From assembly GCA_011523655.1 (NCBI GenBank), contig WTGH01000018.1, positions 62,001 to 126,000 of the forward strand: 64,000 nucleotides of DNA, in the 5' to 3' direction. Shown here in pieces: positions 35,467 to 44,027 of this stretch. A program made the translations under genes and the position numbers. The notes under the pieces were generated by a model. That model searched no databases, was not told the DNA's origin, and saw only the letters and a program-made list of their open reading frames with translations. Every line of letters starts with the position of its first letter. Position 1 is the first letter of the stretch. This DNA comes from Rhodospirillaceae bacterium (GTDB lineage: Bacteria > Pseudomonadota > Alphaproteobacteria > Bin65).

Positions 35467-35494
35467 TATATACGAAGGGACCTGTCCCGGTCAA
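35467..35494 (-). promoter_or_regulatory. brnTA promoter with operator-like palindrome
   Basis: On the minus strand, TTGACC (35494-35489) is followed by a 16-base spacer and TATATA (35472-35467), a good sigma-70 promoter pointing at brnT. The spacer contains GGGACAGGTCCC, an inverted repeat (GGGAC-AG-GTCCC, 35477-35488). The -10 itself sits in the palindrome GTATATAC. BrnA-type antitoxins repress their own operon, so this is the likely operator. Confidence 0.7.
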
Positions 35495-35523
35495 GTATCC
35501 CTCCGGCCCGCGCGAAGGAGAAT

Positions 35524-37545
35524 TCAACCCATCAGCACCGCGCCGACCGCCGGCCGGCCGGCGATGTCTTCGAACCATGCGGCCAGCGCCGGCCAGGCCG
35601 CCCGCCAGTCCTCGCCGGGCAGCTGCCGGTCGAGATGCGCCAGCATGGCCGCGAGCGCGATATCGCTGCGCGAGAATTGCGCGCCCACGGTAAAGGACCG
35701 GTCGCCCAGCATGCTGGCGGCGGTCGCCAGGCCGTCCCGCACCCGGGTGCGCCGGCGCGCGATCCAGTCCCCGTCCCGTCCAGGGTTTTCGGCCGGTTCG
35801 CCGCGGGCGCCGGCGATGTAGAGATCGACCGCAGCGGCGTTCACGCCTTCGGTGAGCGCTTCCCAGGTCTTGACCTCGAAGACTTCGGCCGGGTCCGACG
35901 GCATCAGGGCGGGCACCGGACGGACGGTTTCCAGATAGTCCAGGATGGTCCGCGGATCGTAGAGCGCGAATCCGCCCCCGAAGCGGACCAGCGGGTTCCG
36001 GTTCAGCGGGTTTTCCGACACGCCTTCGCCGGGGCGCCAGGTCATGTCCTCCACCAGCCGGTAGGCCAGCCCCTTTTCGCGCAGCGCGATCAGCACCCGG
36101 CTGGTATCCGGACCCGGCGCGGGCGAGATCACGGCGATCGGGCCGCCGGGCAGCTGCCCGGCGTCGGCCGGCGTGCGCCCCGGCCCCGGCCCGCTCAGCG
36201 CCTTGGGCGCCGCCGCTTCCGCAACTGCCGGTGCTTCCTCGTCCTGCCGGCGCGGCGCGGGCGCTCCGTTGCCGGCGGCGATCAGCTCGGCATAGTCCCG
36301 GCGCTCGAGCAGGAGCGACGTCGCCGCGCCGAAGACCAGCCCCCAGAAGGGCGCGCCGATGCCCAGCAGGTTGACGTCCACGCCGGGGATCAGGTCGGTC
36401 ACCGTCACGATCAGGCTGACCGTCGCGCCGATGGCGAAGCGGCCGCCGAAACCGGCCGTGAAGGCCTGCTGCAGCACCGGCAGCATGGCCAGCCCGCCGA
36501 TGATGTAGATGAAGGATTCCGGCACCGAGAGCGCGAGTCGGGTCACGACCGGTGACAGCAGGCCGAAGGCGACCGCCAGCGCCGCCCACAGATAGGCGCC
36601 GACGAAATGGAAGCGCACCGGGCCGGACGAGGACAGAATCGCGTTGACCGGCCCGGTCATGCAGGTGTTGACGCTACCATAGGCGCCGAACAGCAGCGAG
36701 CCGGCGCCGCACATGAAGGTGCTGGTGTTGGTCGGCGGATCGTGGCCGGCGACGCGCAGGATGGCGATACCCTGGGCGTTCTGCAGCGCCAGCACGGAAA
36801 CAAGCAGCGGCAGGACAAGATCGAGCAATGCGGCCTTCGAGAACACCGGGTGGATGGCCTCGGGCCGGGCGGTCTGCAGCGTCAGTTCTCCCTGGAGCGC
36901 GAACTGGCCGCCCTCGACCGCCATGTAGCCGGCGGCGAGCAGCGCCATCAGCACCGGCGGCAGGACGCGGGCGACCGGCTTCCAGAAGGAGAACACGACC
37001 CAGGCGATCAGCGCGGCCAGCGCGATCTTCAGTTCCTTGTCGAATGCGTCGACCGCCAGGAGACCGAATTTCAGGAATACGCCGGCGACCATGGCCATGA
37101 CGATCGGCTGGGGCACGAAGCGCATGATCGCCTTGAAGCCGCCGCTGAGGCCGAGCAGGATCATCACGGCGCCGGTCACCATGTAGGCGCCGACGATTTC
37201 CGCAAACGGGTATTTGAGCAGGGCCTGGCCGGCGATGGCCGTGCCGGAGATCGTCCAGGCGAAGGCGAGCGGCTGCTTGTAGAGCCAGCTCATCGCGAAG
37301 GTGATGGCGCCGCCGGCGACAAAGCCGATGAAGATCCACGACGACAGGGTTTCGGTCGAGAGCCCTCCGGCGATCCCGATGGTCAGGATCAGCGCGACCG
37401 GCCCGGTCGAGGCGAAGAGAAACGCGACGACGGCGTTCGCCAGATGGTGCGGACGGACGGCCAGCAGCGTCTCGGCAATTTTCGGGCGGTCGGCGGTTGG
37501 CAGTTCGAACACGGGATGCAGCGGGCTCGTTCGAATTCTTTGCAC
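35524..37545 (-). CDS. BenE-type permease fused to a glutathione S-transferase domain
   Basis: 673-residue two-part protein. Residues about 15-390 are a BenE-family (benzoate/H+ symporter-like) permease with ten or more helices: FASTGPVALILTIGIAGGLSTETLSSWIFIGFVAGG, KQPLAFAWTISGTAIAGQALL and FGAYGSVNTCMTGPVNAILSSSG. A 60-residue Ala/Pro-rich linker follows. Residues about 465-673 form a GST-like unit: thioredoxin-fold part (GPIAVISPAPGPDTSRVLIALREKGLAYRLV, NPLVRFGGGFALYDPRTILDYLE) and helical part (FTVGAQFSRSDIALAAMLAHLDRQLP). The frame is continuous with no stop between them. The start is uncertain: GTG at 37545 or 37512. It might import an aromatic acid and pass it to glutathione chemistry. 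Confidence 0.83.
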   Translation of the reverse strand: MQRIRTSPLHPVFELPTADRPKIAETLLAVRPHHLANAVVAFLFASTGPVALILTIGIAGGLSTETLSSWIFIGFVAGGAITFAMSWLYKQPLAFAWTISGTAIAGQALLKYPFAEIVGAYMVTGAVMILLGLSGGFKAIMRFVPQPIVMAMVAGVFLKFGLLAVDAFDKELKIALAALIAWVVFSFWKPVARVLPPVLMALLAAGYMAVEGGQFALQGELTLQTARPEAIHPVFSKAALLDLVLPLLVSVLALQNAQGIAILRVAGHDPPTNTSTFMCGAGSLLFGAYGSVNTCMTGPVNAILSSSGPVRFHFVGAYLWAALAVAFGLLSPVVTRLALSVPESFIYIIGGLAMLPVLQQAFTAGFGGRFAIGATVSLIVTVTDLIPGVDVNLLGIGAPFWGLVFGAATSLLLERRDYAELIAAGNGAPAPRRQDEEAPAVAEAAAPKALSGPGPGRTPADAGQLPGGPIAVISPAPGPDTSRVLIALREKGLAYRLVEDMTWRPGEGVSENPLNRNPLVRFGGGFALYDPRTILDYLETVRPVPALMPSDPAEVFEVKTWEALTEGVNAAAVDLYIAGARGEPAENPGRDGDWIARRRTRVRDGLATAASMLGDRSFTVGAQFSRSDIALAAMLAHLDRQLPGEDWRAAWPALAAWFEDIAGRPAVGAVLMG

Positions 37546-37729
37546 CGCCCGGATTCGCGGCGGCGCATGGCGGGCGCACGTTAGCGGCGGCGGCAACGGC
37601 CGGTCAACGCGCCGGATCGGTCCGCCGCGGTGCGGGGACCGGGCCCGGGAACCAGACCGGGAGATTGGACCTGCCGGCGGACCGGCTCTATTCTGCCGGC
37701 GCAAATCGAACGGATCCGGGGAGGGCGAC

Positions 37730-38941
37730 ATGGCGGTCGGCACGCTCGACAAAGAGGCTGTAACGGAGATTCCGTCCCACGACGAAATCGTGGCGCGCGC
37801 CGAGCGGGTCGCGATTGCGCTCCGCGACAACGCGGCCGAGGCCGACGACCTGCGCCGCGTGCCCGACGATTCGGTCGGGCTGATGAAGGAGCAGGGCCTG
37901 CTCAGGGTCATCCAGCCGCGCCGGGCCGGCGGCTGGGAAATGTCGCTGCGCGCCCATCTCGACGTTATCGGCGCGCTGGCCGAGGGCTGCGGCTCAGCCG
38001 CCTGGGTCGCCGGCGTCGCCCACGCCCACAGCTGGATGCTCGGGCATTTTCCGGAGCAAGCGTTGCAGGACGTCTACGGCGCGGACCCGACAAACCTGGT
38101 CGCCGCGGTCATCGGCCCGCGCGGCCGGGCGGTGCGCCGCGCCGACGGCAGCCACACGCTGGAGGGGTTCTGGCCCTTCGGTTCCGGCTGCCACCACGCC
38201 GACTGGCTGATCCTCGGCGCCGAGGTGTTCGACGAGGCCGGCGAGCTGATCGAACCCGGCGATTTCGTCGTTCCGGCCGGCGCTGTCGAAATCCGCGACG
38301 ACTGGTATGTCGCCGGCCTCCAGGGCACCGGCAGCAATTCGCTCACTTGCAAGGGCCTGGAAGTCCCGGCCCACCGCTTCCTCTCGATGCCGAAGCTGTT
38401 CGACCTCGATACGCCGGGCCTGGAGGGCTATGACGGCTGGCTCTACCGGGCGGAGGCGGTGCCGGTGCTCGCCCTGTGCATCACCGGCAGTTCGCTGGGC
38501 ATCGCCCGGGCCGCCCTGCCGGAATATCTGCGCGTCGTGCCCGGCAAGGCGCTGGCCTATACCCACTATACGGCGGAGGAATTCGTCGGCACCCAGATCA
38601 ACGTTGCCGAGGCCGCGACCCTGATCGATTGCGCCCATTTCCTGCTCTACCGCATCGCCGACGATATCGACCGCTACGCAAAGGCCGGCGAGCGGATGCC
38701 GATGGAGATGCGCGGCCGCATCCGCATGGACTGCGCCCAGGGCGTGCGCTTCTGCATGGAGGCGGTGGACAAGCTGTTCCACACCGCCGGCGCCTCGGGC
38801 CTGTCGCTCAAGGGCTCGCTGCAGCGGGCGTGGCGCAACCTGCACGCGATCAACATGCACGGCCTGCTGGCCTACGACACCAGCGCGGAACTCTACGGCC
38901 GGGTCATGCTCGGCCTGGAGCCGAACACCGAGATCATCTGA
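37730..38941 (+). CDS. flavin-dependent monooxygenase of the acyl-CoA dehydrogenase fold
   Basis: 403-residue protein with the acyl-CoA dehydrogenase fold. It resembles two-component flavin monooxygenases (HsaA, p-hydroxyphenylacetate hydroxylase oxygenase, DszC-like): VPDDSVGLMKEQGLLRVIQPRRAGGWEMSLRAHLDVIGALAEGCGSAAWVAGV, then GFWPFGSGCHHADWLILGAE, the substrate region GTGSNSLTCKGLEVPAHR, and a C-terminal helical domain ending in HTAGASGLSLKGSLQRAWRNLHAINMH. The catalytic Glu of true acyl-CoA dehydrogenases is not evident. Such enzymes use reduced flavin from a partner reductase to hydroxylate aromatic or related compounds. It is divergent from the BenE-GST gene (184-base gap), which supports aromatic-compound metabolism. 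Confidence 0.85.
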   Translation: MAVGTLDKEAVTEIPSHDEIVARAERVAIALRDNAAEADDLRRVPDDSVGLMKEQGLLRVIQPRRAGGWEMSLRAHLDVIGALAEGCGSAAWVAGVAHAHSWMLGHFPEQALQDVYGADPTNLVAAVIGPRGRAVRRADGSHTLEGFWPFGSGCHHADWLILGAEVFDEAGELIEPGDFVVPAGAVEIRDDWYVAGLQGTGSNSLTCKGLEVPAHRFLSMPKLFDLDTPGLEGYDGWLYRAEAVPVLALCITGSSLGIARAALPEYLRVVPGKALAYTHYTAEEFVGTQINVAEAATLIDCAHFLLYRIADDIDRYAKAGERMPMEMRGRIRMDCAQGVRFCMEAVDKLFHTAGASGLSLKGSLQRAWRNLHAINMHGLLAYDTSAELYGRVMLGLEPNTEII

Positions 38942-38960
38942 GCCGCCGGCCCGCGGCCGC

Positions 38961-39749
38961 CTATTTCCTGTCGAAGCGGATGTCCTGCTTTTTCAGGAAG
39001 GCTTCGATGCCGCGCCGCGCCTCCTCGCTGGTCTGGGACAGGGCGCTGGCGACATTTTCGGTGAAGCTGCCGGCCATGCGGTCCATGTCGGCGATGCGCG
39101 GCAGAGCGTTGATCATCATGTAGTTGCTGATCTTCGCGTTGCCGGCGATGTCGTCGGCCAATGCCATCGCCTTGTCGAAGGCGGTGCCGGCCGGCTCGAT
39201 ATAGTGGCCGAGGCCGAGGCGCAGGCCCTCCTCGGCGTCGTAGCGCCGGCCGGTCAGCATCATTTCGCGCATCCGGTCGGCGCCGATGATGCGCTGGACC
39301 CGGACGCTGGCGCCGCCGCCGACATAGATGCCGCGCCGGCCCTCGGGCAGCTGGTAGAAGGCCGACGGCTCCGAGACCCGGACATGGCAGGCCGTGGCGA
39401 TCTCCAGCCCGCCGCCGATCACGCCGCCCTGCATCGCCGCGACGACCGGCACCGGGCCGAATTCCAGCAGGTCCAGCGTCTCGTGCCAGAAGCGCGAATG
39501 GAGCACGCTGTCGAAGGGCGGCCGGTCCTTGTGCTCGGCGAGGTCGAGGCCGGCGCAGAAATGGCTGCCGGCGCCGCGCACCACGATAGCGCTGGTCTCC
39601 TGCGGATCGAGCGCGTCGACGAAGGCGCGGATATCGCGGATCAGCCCGTCGCAGACCGCGTTGCGCTTCTCCTCCCGGTCCAGGGTCAGAACGGCGATCC
39701 GCTCCTGCCGGGAAACGGTGACATAGTCGGTGGCGTAAACCTGTTCCAT
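38961..39749 (-). CDS. enoyl-CoA hydratase/isomerase (crotonase) family protein
   Basis: 262-residue crotonase. The opening VTVSRQERIAVLTLDREEKRNAVCDGL, the oxyanion-hole segment IVVRGAGSHFCAGLDLAEHK and the second one VPVVAAMQGGVIGGGLEIATACHVRVSEPSAFYQLPEGRRGIYVGGG match the family. The usual Glu144-type position reads P-E-G-R-R. Glu164-type residues are not clearly kept, so it may not be a standard hydratase. The C-terminal part (TSEEARRGIEAFLKKQDIRF) is typical. It converges on the monooxygenase gene with a 19-base gap. The ATG at 39749 was chosen. Confidence 0.88.
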   Translation of the reverse strand: MEQVYATDYVTVSRQERIAVLTLDREEKRNAVCDGLIRDIRAFVDALDPQETSAIVVRGAGSHFCAGLDLAEHKDRPPFDSVLHSRFWHETLDLLEFGPVPVVAAMQGGVIGGGLEIATACHVRVSEPSAFYQLPEGRRGIYVGGGASVRVQRIIGADRMREMMLTGRRYDAEEGLRLGLGHYIEPAGTAFDKAMALADDIAGNAKISNYMMINALPRIADMDRMAGSFTENVASALSQTSEEARRGIEAFLKKQDIRFDRK

Positions 39750-39893
39750 CGGGCGCCCGCTCGTTCGTGCCGGTTGAGTGGCACAGCCTATAGACAAAGC
39801 CGCAGCAGGTGAGAAGGGGCGTGTCGCGGGGGGCATCGGAGCAAATGGCGCCGGGAACCGTACCGGCTACTGTCTTCCGCATTCCCTCCATGC

Positions 39894-39990
39894 CACCCCG
39901 GATGGAGCGCAGCGGAAATCCGGGGTCCAGAGCCACAGGCAAATGTCTTTCAAGTTGCTCCTGGACCCCGGATCAAGTCCGGGGCGGCAT
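39894..39990. repeat. dispersed CCCCGGA-type intergenic repeat, copy 2
   Basis: In the 397-base gap between the crotonase and TRAP genes, CACCCCGGATGGAGCGCAGC plus GGAAATCCGGGGTCCAGAG matches the block at 29018 almost base for base. It is followed by CTGGACCCCGGATCAAGTCC and GGGGC. The second part is a clean hairpin, CCCCGGA-TCAAG-TCCGGGG (39966-39984). The remainder of the gap (40000-40146) is AT-richer and holds no gene that I can see. Confidence 0.7.
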
Positions 39991-40146
39991 TTTTGATTTG
40001 ATTGCAAAAAATGTCACCAAACCCAAGCGGGACCGGCGTTAGAGCCGGTAGTCAGCCCAAGGTAGAGACATTTGTGTGGGTTTCAGGCAGATTTTTATAT
40101 AATCATTCATAAATATGGCCGACGCTGCCGCACCACCCCGCCGCCC

Positions 40147-41454
40147 TCAATACAGCAACCCCGGCAGCCACAGGGCGAGGCCGGGCAGCAGGACGAGCAG
40201 GACGACCAGCGCCGTATCGGCGAACAGGAAGGGCACGATGCCGCGATAGACGGCGCCGAGGTCGATATCCGGCAGCTGGGCCCGAATGACGAAGATGTTC
40301 ATGCCGACCGGCGGCGTGATCAGCCCGGCCTCCGCCACCACGACGACGAAAATCCCGAACCAGACCTTGTCGTAGCCGATGCCCTCGGCGAGCGGCAGGA
40401 AGACCGGCACCGTGATCAGGATCATGCTGAGCGAATCGAGGAAGCAGCCGAGCACGAGATAGACCGCCAGCATGAGCAGGATGACCAGCCAGGGATGCAG
40501 CGAGCCGGCGCCGAACAGGTCGGTCACCGCCTTGGGCAACTGGGTCAGGACGATGAATTCCTTGAACAGGAAGGCGCCGAGCACGATGAAGAACAGCATG
40601 GCCGTGGTCGAGACCGTCTCGGCCAGGCTGGCCCGGAAGCCGGCCCAGTCGAGGGTCCGGGTCGCCACGGCGATGACAATGGCGGTCAGCGCGCTCACCG
40701 CGGCCGCCTCGGTCGGGCTGAACACGCCGAGATAGATGCCGCCGACGGCGATACCGAATAGCAATACGATCTTCCACAGGCCGAACAGGGGCAGCAGCCG
40801 CTCGGCGAGCGCCAGGCCGGGCATTTTCGGCACCCGGCCGGGCGCGACCCAGCCGATGATCGCGATAACGAGGACATGCAGGGCCGCGAGGGCGAGGCCG
40901 GGCAGCAGGGCGGCGGCGAACAGCTCCGGCACGCCGGCCTCGGCGATGATGGCGTAGAAGATCAGGATGACCGAGGGCGGGATCAGGATGCCCAGCGTGC
41001 CGCCGGAGGCCACGGTGCCGGTCGCCAGCTTCTCGTCGTAGCCGAATTTGCGCATCTCCGGGATCGAGACGCGCGACATGGTGGCGGCGGTGGCGAGGGA
41101 CGAGCCGCAGATCGCGCCGAAGCCGGCGCAGGCGCCGATCGTGCCCATGGCGAGCGCGCCGCGCAGGCCGCTGAACAGGGCGTTGGCGGCCCGGTAGAGG
41201 TCGCCGGACATGCCGGAGCGGGTCGCGACGACGCCCATCAGGATGAACAGGGGCACGACGGTCAGCCCATAGGCGTCCTCTCCGACCAGGTAGGAGGAGG
41301 TTTCGCCCGCCGCCAGCCCGGCGTTGCGCCAGCCGTCCATGACCGTGTAGCCGAGCAGGCCGGTGATGCCGAGGGCGGCGCCGACCGGAATCCGGACCAG
41401 GATCAGTCCGAAAACCGCCAGCAGGCCGAGGACGCCGTAGACCTCATCCGGCAT
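40147..41454 (-). CDS. TRAP transporter large permease (DctM type)
   Basis: 435-residue membrane protein of the TRAP large-subunit family, about twelve to thirteen helices. Marks are VPLFILMGVVATRSGMSGDLYRAANALFSGLRG, GFGAICGSSLATAATMSRVSIPEMRKFGYDEKLATGTVASGGTLGILIPPSVILIFY and GCFLDSLSMILITVPVFLPL. It couples a sodium gradient to uptake of a carboxylate-type substrate together with the small permease and the binding protein encoded upstream. It is the last gene of the operon. Confidence 0.94.
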   Translation of the reverse strand: MPDEVYGVLGLLAVFGLILVRIPVGAALGITGLLGYTVMDGWRNAGLAAGETSSYLVGEDAYGLTVVPLFILMGVVATRSGMSGDLYRAANALFSGLRGALAMGTIGACAGFGAICGSSLATAATMSRVSIPEMRKFGYDEKLATGTVASGGTLGILIPPSVILIFYAIIAEAGVPELFAAALLPGLALAALHVLVIAIIGWVAPGRVPKMPGLALAERLLPLFGLWKIVLLFGIAVGGIYLGVFSPTEAAAVSALTAIVIAVATRTLDWAGFRASLAETVSTTAMLFFIVLGAFLFKEFIVLTQLPKAVTDLFGAGSLHPWLVILLMLAVYLVLGCFLDSLSMILITVPVFLPLAEGIGYDKVWFGIFVVVVAEAGLITPPVGMNIFVIRAQLPDIDLGAVYRGIVPFLFADTALVVLLVLLPGLALWLPGLLY

Positions 41455-41513
41455 CGGGAATCGCCCGAATCCGCCCGTTTCCGGTTTTTGAACGAATCAT
41501 CGTTAATGTGCGG

Positions 41514-42047
41514 TCAGAGCGCCGCGTCGCCGCCCTGGTCGGGCGGCCCGCGGCGCAGCCAGTGGACCGCGACCGCCACGCCGGCAAGCGCGGCGCAGCC
41601 GAGGCCGATCAGCATGGGCAGCCAGAACCAGAAGCGGTTGATGTCCAGCGACATCGTGTTTTCGCCGAATTCGAGCTTTTCCAGCGCGACCGGCAGCGCC
41701 TCGAAGAATGAGACCGCCAGAAAGACGATAATCAGGAGCAGGCCGATCCAGCGCATCGCCCGGATCGGCCGGCCCGGCGCGATCTGGTCGATCAGGTCGA
41801 CGGCGACATGCTCGTCGCGCAGGGTGACCGCGGGCAGGGCTATGAAGATGCAGGTCGCGAACGCCCACACCATGATGTCGACATCGTTCTCCCCGGTCCA
41901 GTTCGCGACGTAGCGCAGCGTCACCGAGACCGTGGTGAACAGCATCATGAATACGAGGAACAGGGCGGCGGCGAGGGAAAACACCCCCGCCGCCCGGTTC
42001 AGCCCGGTCGGCGGCCCGGTCGGCGGCCCGGCTTGATCCTGGGACAA
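41514..42047 (-). CDS. TRAP transporter small permease (DctQ type)
   Basis: 177-residue membrane protein with four helices, the small TRAP subunit. Helix 1 is VFSLAAALFLVFMMLFTTVSVTLRYV. The family pattern DIMVWAFATCIFIALPAVTLRDEHVAVDLI is clear, and RAMRWIGLLLIIVFLAVSFFEALPVALEKLEFGENTMSL follows. A short N-terminal duplication (GPPTGPPTG) precedes the first helix. It lies 42 bases behind the binding-protein gene and 59 bases ahead of the large permease. Confidence 0.92.
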   Translation of the reverse strand: MSQDQAGPPTGPPTGLNRAAGVFSLAAALFLVFMMLFTTVSVTLRYVANWTGENDVDIMVWAFATCIFIALPAVTLRDEHVAVDLIDQIAPGRPIRAMRWIGLLLIIVFLAVSFFEALPVALEKLEFGENTMSLDINRFWFWLPMLIGLGCAALAGVAVAVHWLRRGPPDQGGDAAL

Positions 42048-42089
42048 GAGCCGGAGTCCGACCGATTTGGGTCTGAACGGCGGCCGGCG

Positions 42090-43133
42090 CTAGTTCCTCA
42101 GGAAGTTGCGCGAGGTCTTTTCGTGCTTCGCCGCCAGCGATTTCATCATGGTGTAGACCGCGCGCGCCGGCAGGCCCTTCTTCTCCAGGGCGGCGATCCG
42201 GGCCTCGGTCACCTTAGCGCCGACGTCGCGGAACTTCTTCGCTTCGGCGTCGGACAACTGGATCGGCGTCATGCCGGCCTTCATCATGATCTTCTTGCCG
42301 ATCGCGTCCAGCTTGTCCCATTCATGGCCGATTTCCTTCTCCCGGCCGGTCACGCTGTCGTCGATGACCTTCTTCAGCTTGGCCGAAAGGGAATCGTACC
42401 GCTTGGCGTTCATGTTGACCGAGAAGCTGGCGACATAGCTGTACATTTCGGTGGTGTATTTGGTCACCGGGCCCATGCGGAAGGCGATGCCGGCGCCGCC
42501 ATAGTCGATGAACGCACCGTCCAGCGTGCCTTTTTGCATCTGCTCGACGATCTGGGTCGGCGGCAGGCCGCGCGGCGTGGCGCCCAGGGCCCGGATGAAG
42601 TCCCGGATCGTCTGGGAGGCGAAGCGCAGGCGCAGCCCCTTCATGTCCGCGGTCGTGCGCACCGGCTTCTTGGCCGTGTGGATGTTGCCGGGCTGGTGGG
42701 TCAGCAGCACCAGCACCTTCACGCCCTTGTGCTCCCCGTCGAGATACCTGGCGCGCAATCCTGCATCGTTCAGCACCTTGGTGCCGATTTCCGCGCTGCC
42801 GATCAGGAACGGCATGTTGGACATCTCGGTCAGCGGGAAGCGGCCGGGCGTGAAGCCGTGGACCGACCAGGTCACGTCGGCCCGGCCGGTGCGGGCGATG
42901 TCGTAGTATTTCGGCGGCGGGCCCATCTGGGCGCCGGGAAAGAGCTTGAAGGCGATCTCGCCGCCGGATTTCTGCTCGACCTCCTTGGCCCAACGGGCGA
43001 GCCACTGGGAAAACGAGTGTTTCGGCGTCACGAAATGCGCCAGCTTCATCTCGATTTTGGCGCTGGCCGATGCGGACCAGAGCACCGCGCCGGCGAGGGC
43101 CGCAACTGCGGCCGCTGTTTTCAGATGATGCAT
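42090..43133 (-). CDS. TRAP transporter substrate-binding protein (DctP type)
   Basis: 347-residue periplasmic binding protein. The signal peptide is MHHLKTAAAVAALAGAVLWSASASAK. The mature part starts IEMKLAHFVTPKHSFSQWLARWAKEVEQKSGGEIAFKLFPGAQMG, the standard DctP opening. The carboxylate-binding region MKGLRLRFASQTIRDFIRALGATPRGLPPTQIVEQMQKGTLDGAFID includes the conserved Arg. GGGAGGAAAAAC precedes the ATG at 43133. The ligand is an organic acid, possibly one of the acids processed by the neighbouring CoA-ligase/lyase genes. Confidence 0.93.
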   Translation of the reverse strand: MHHLKTAAAVAALAGAVLWSASASAKIEMKLAHFVTPKHSFSQWLARWAKEVEQKSGGEIAFKLFPGAQMGPPPKYYDIARTGRADVTWSVHGFTPGRFPLTEMSNMPFLIGSAEIGTKVLNDAGLRARYLDGEHKGVKVLVLLTHQPGNIHTAKKPVRTTADMKGLRLRFASQTIRDFIRALGATPRGLPPTQIVEQMQKGTLDGAFIDYGGAGIAFRMGPVTKYTTEMYSYVASFSVNMNAKRYDSLSAKLKKVIDDSVTGREKEIGHEWDKLDAIGKKIMMKAGMTPIQLSDAEAKKFRDVGAKVTEARIAALEKKGLPARAVYTMMKSLAAKHEKTSRNFLRN

Positions 43134-43228
43134 GTTTTTCCTCCCGTCGCGCCCCGGCACCGTTGCCCGTACAGGCGCTTTGCAGATTTCAGCCCGGCGC
43201 CGGCAACGGTCCGGATGCCGGCAGGCGC

Positions 43229-43837
43229 TCAACCGTCCAGCAACGGCATGCGATCCAGCCATTTCTCCACGTCCGCCGGATCGTCGAACAGGGTTTCCAG
43301 TTCCGCCTTCGCCGTGGACCGGGTCTGCCTTGCCGACTGTACTACAGACGGGTCGAAACCTTCCACCCTCGTACTGATTTCCAGCCGGATGCCGTTGTTG
43401 TCGTAGAAATAGACGGAGAGGAACCCGTCGCCGAGGTCGATCGGCTCGGTGATCTCCACGCCGCAGGCCCGGACATGGGCGCGGATGTCGTCGAAGCGCC
43501 GGTGCGGCGTGTGGAACGCGACATGCTGCATGCCGCCGATATGGTCGCGGTCGGCCTGCGGCACCCCTTTCGGATACTCGAACACGGCGAACAGCGAATC
43601 GTTGCCCATGTCGAAAAAATAGTGGCGTAGCTGGTCGTAGGGCGGCTGGCCGCGGTCCGCCGCATAGGGCACCCGGCGGACATGAACCAGCTGCATCCGC
43701 AGCACCCTGGTATAGAAATCCAGCGTCCCTTCGAGGTCGTCGGTGACGATCGCCAGATGGTCGATGCCGCGCAGCGGCATGCCGGCCGGCGCGCTTGCGT
43801 CCGCGGTGTCCGGGGCCGATTGTGGCGTTCCGTCCAT
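43229..43837 (-). CDS. VOC-family (glyoxalase/dioxygenase-like) protein
   Basis: 202-residue protein of the vicinal-oxygen-chelate superfamily. A first beta-alpha-beta module (LRGIDHLAIVTDDLEGTLDFYTRVLRMQLVHVRR) supplies a metal-binding His. The second module has GGMQHVAFHTPHRRFDDIRAHVRACGVEI and GFLSVYFYDNNGIRLEIST, with His and Glu in the usual places. Glyoxalase I, fosfomycin-resistance and extradiol dioxygenase proteins share this fold; the reaction is not evident. It is the first gene of the VOC-TRAP operon. Start ATG 43837; a GTG at 43846 is possible. Confidence 0.85.
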   Translation of the reverse strand: MDGTPQSAPDTADASAPAGMPLRGIDHLAIVTDDLEGTLDFYTRVLRMQLVHVRRVPYAADRGQPPYDQLRHYFFDMGNDSLFAVFEYPKGVPQADRDHIGGMQHVAFHTPHRRFDDIRAHVRACGVEITEPIDLGDGFLSVYFYDNNGIRLEISTRVEGFDPSVVQSARQTRSTAKAELETLFDDPADVEKWLDRMPLLDG

Positions 43838-44027
43838 TGTCCTCACCTGTGCTATGGCCGGCGATCCGGCTTGCGCTTACGGTAGATCGGGGAAAGCCTA
43901 GGAGTCCCGGCAATTTCAGTCAAATGGCCGTTCCGGTTCATGGCACGCCCTACGCACCGGGCGGACCGGCGAAACCGGGCGTCCGCAGGGCGATGAGCCG
44001 GAGACGGGGCCAGCGAAAGGGGAAGCC

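Noticed and set aside
39966-39984. Hairpin CCCCGGA-TCAAG-TCCGGGG followed by T-rich bases as a terminator
   Set aside because: The T-run would serve a plus-strand transcript, but both flanking genes are on the minus strand. It is better explained as part of the dispersed repeat.
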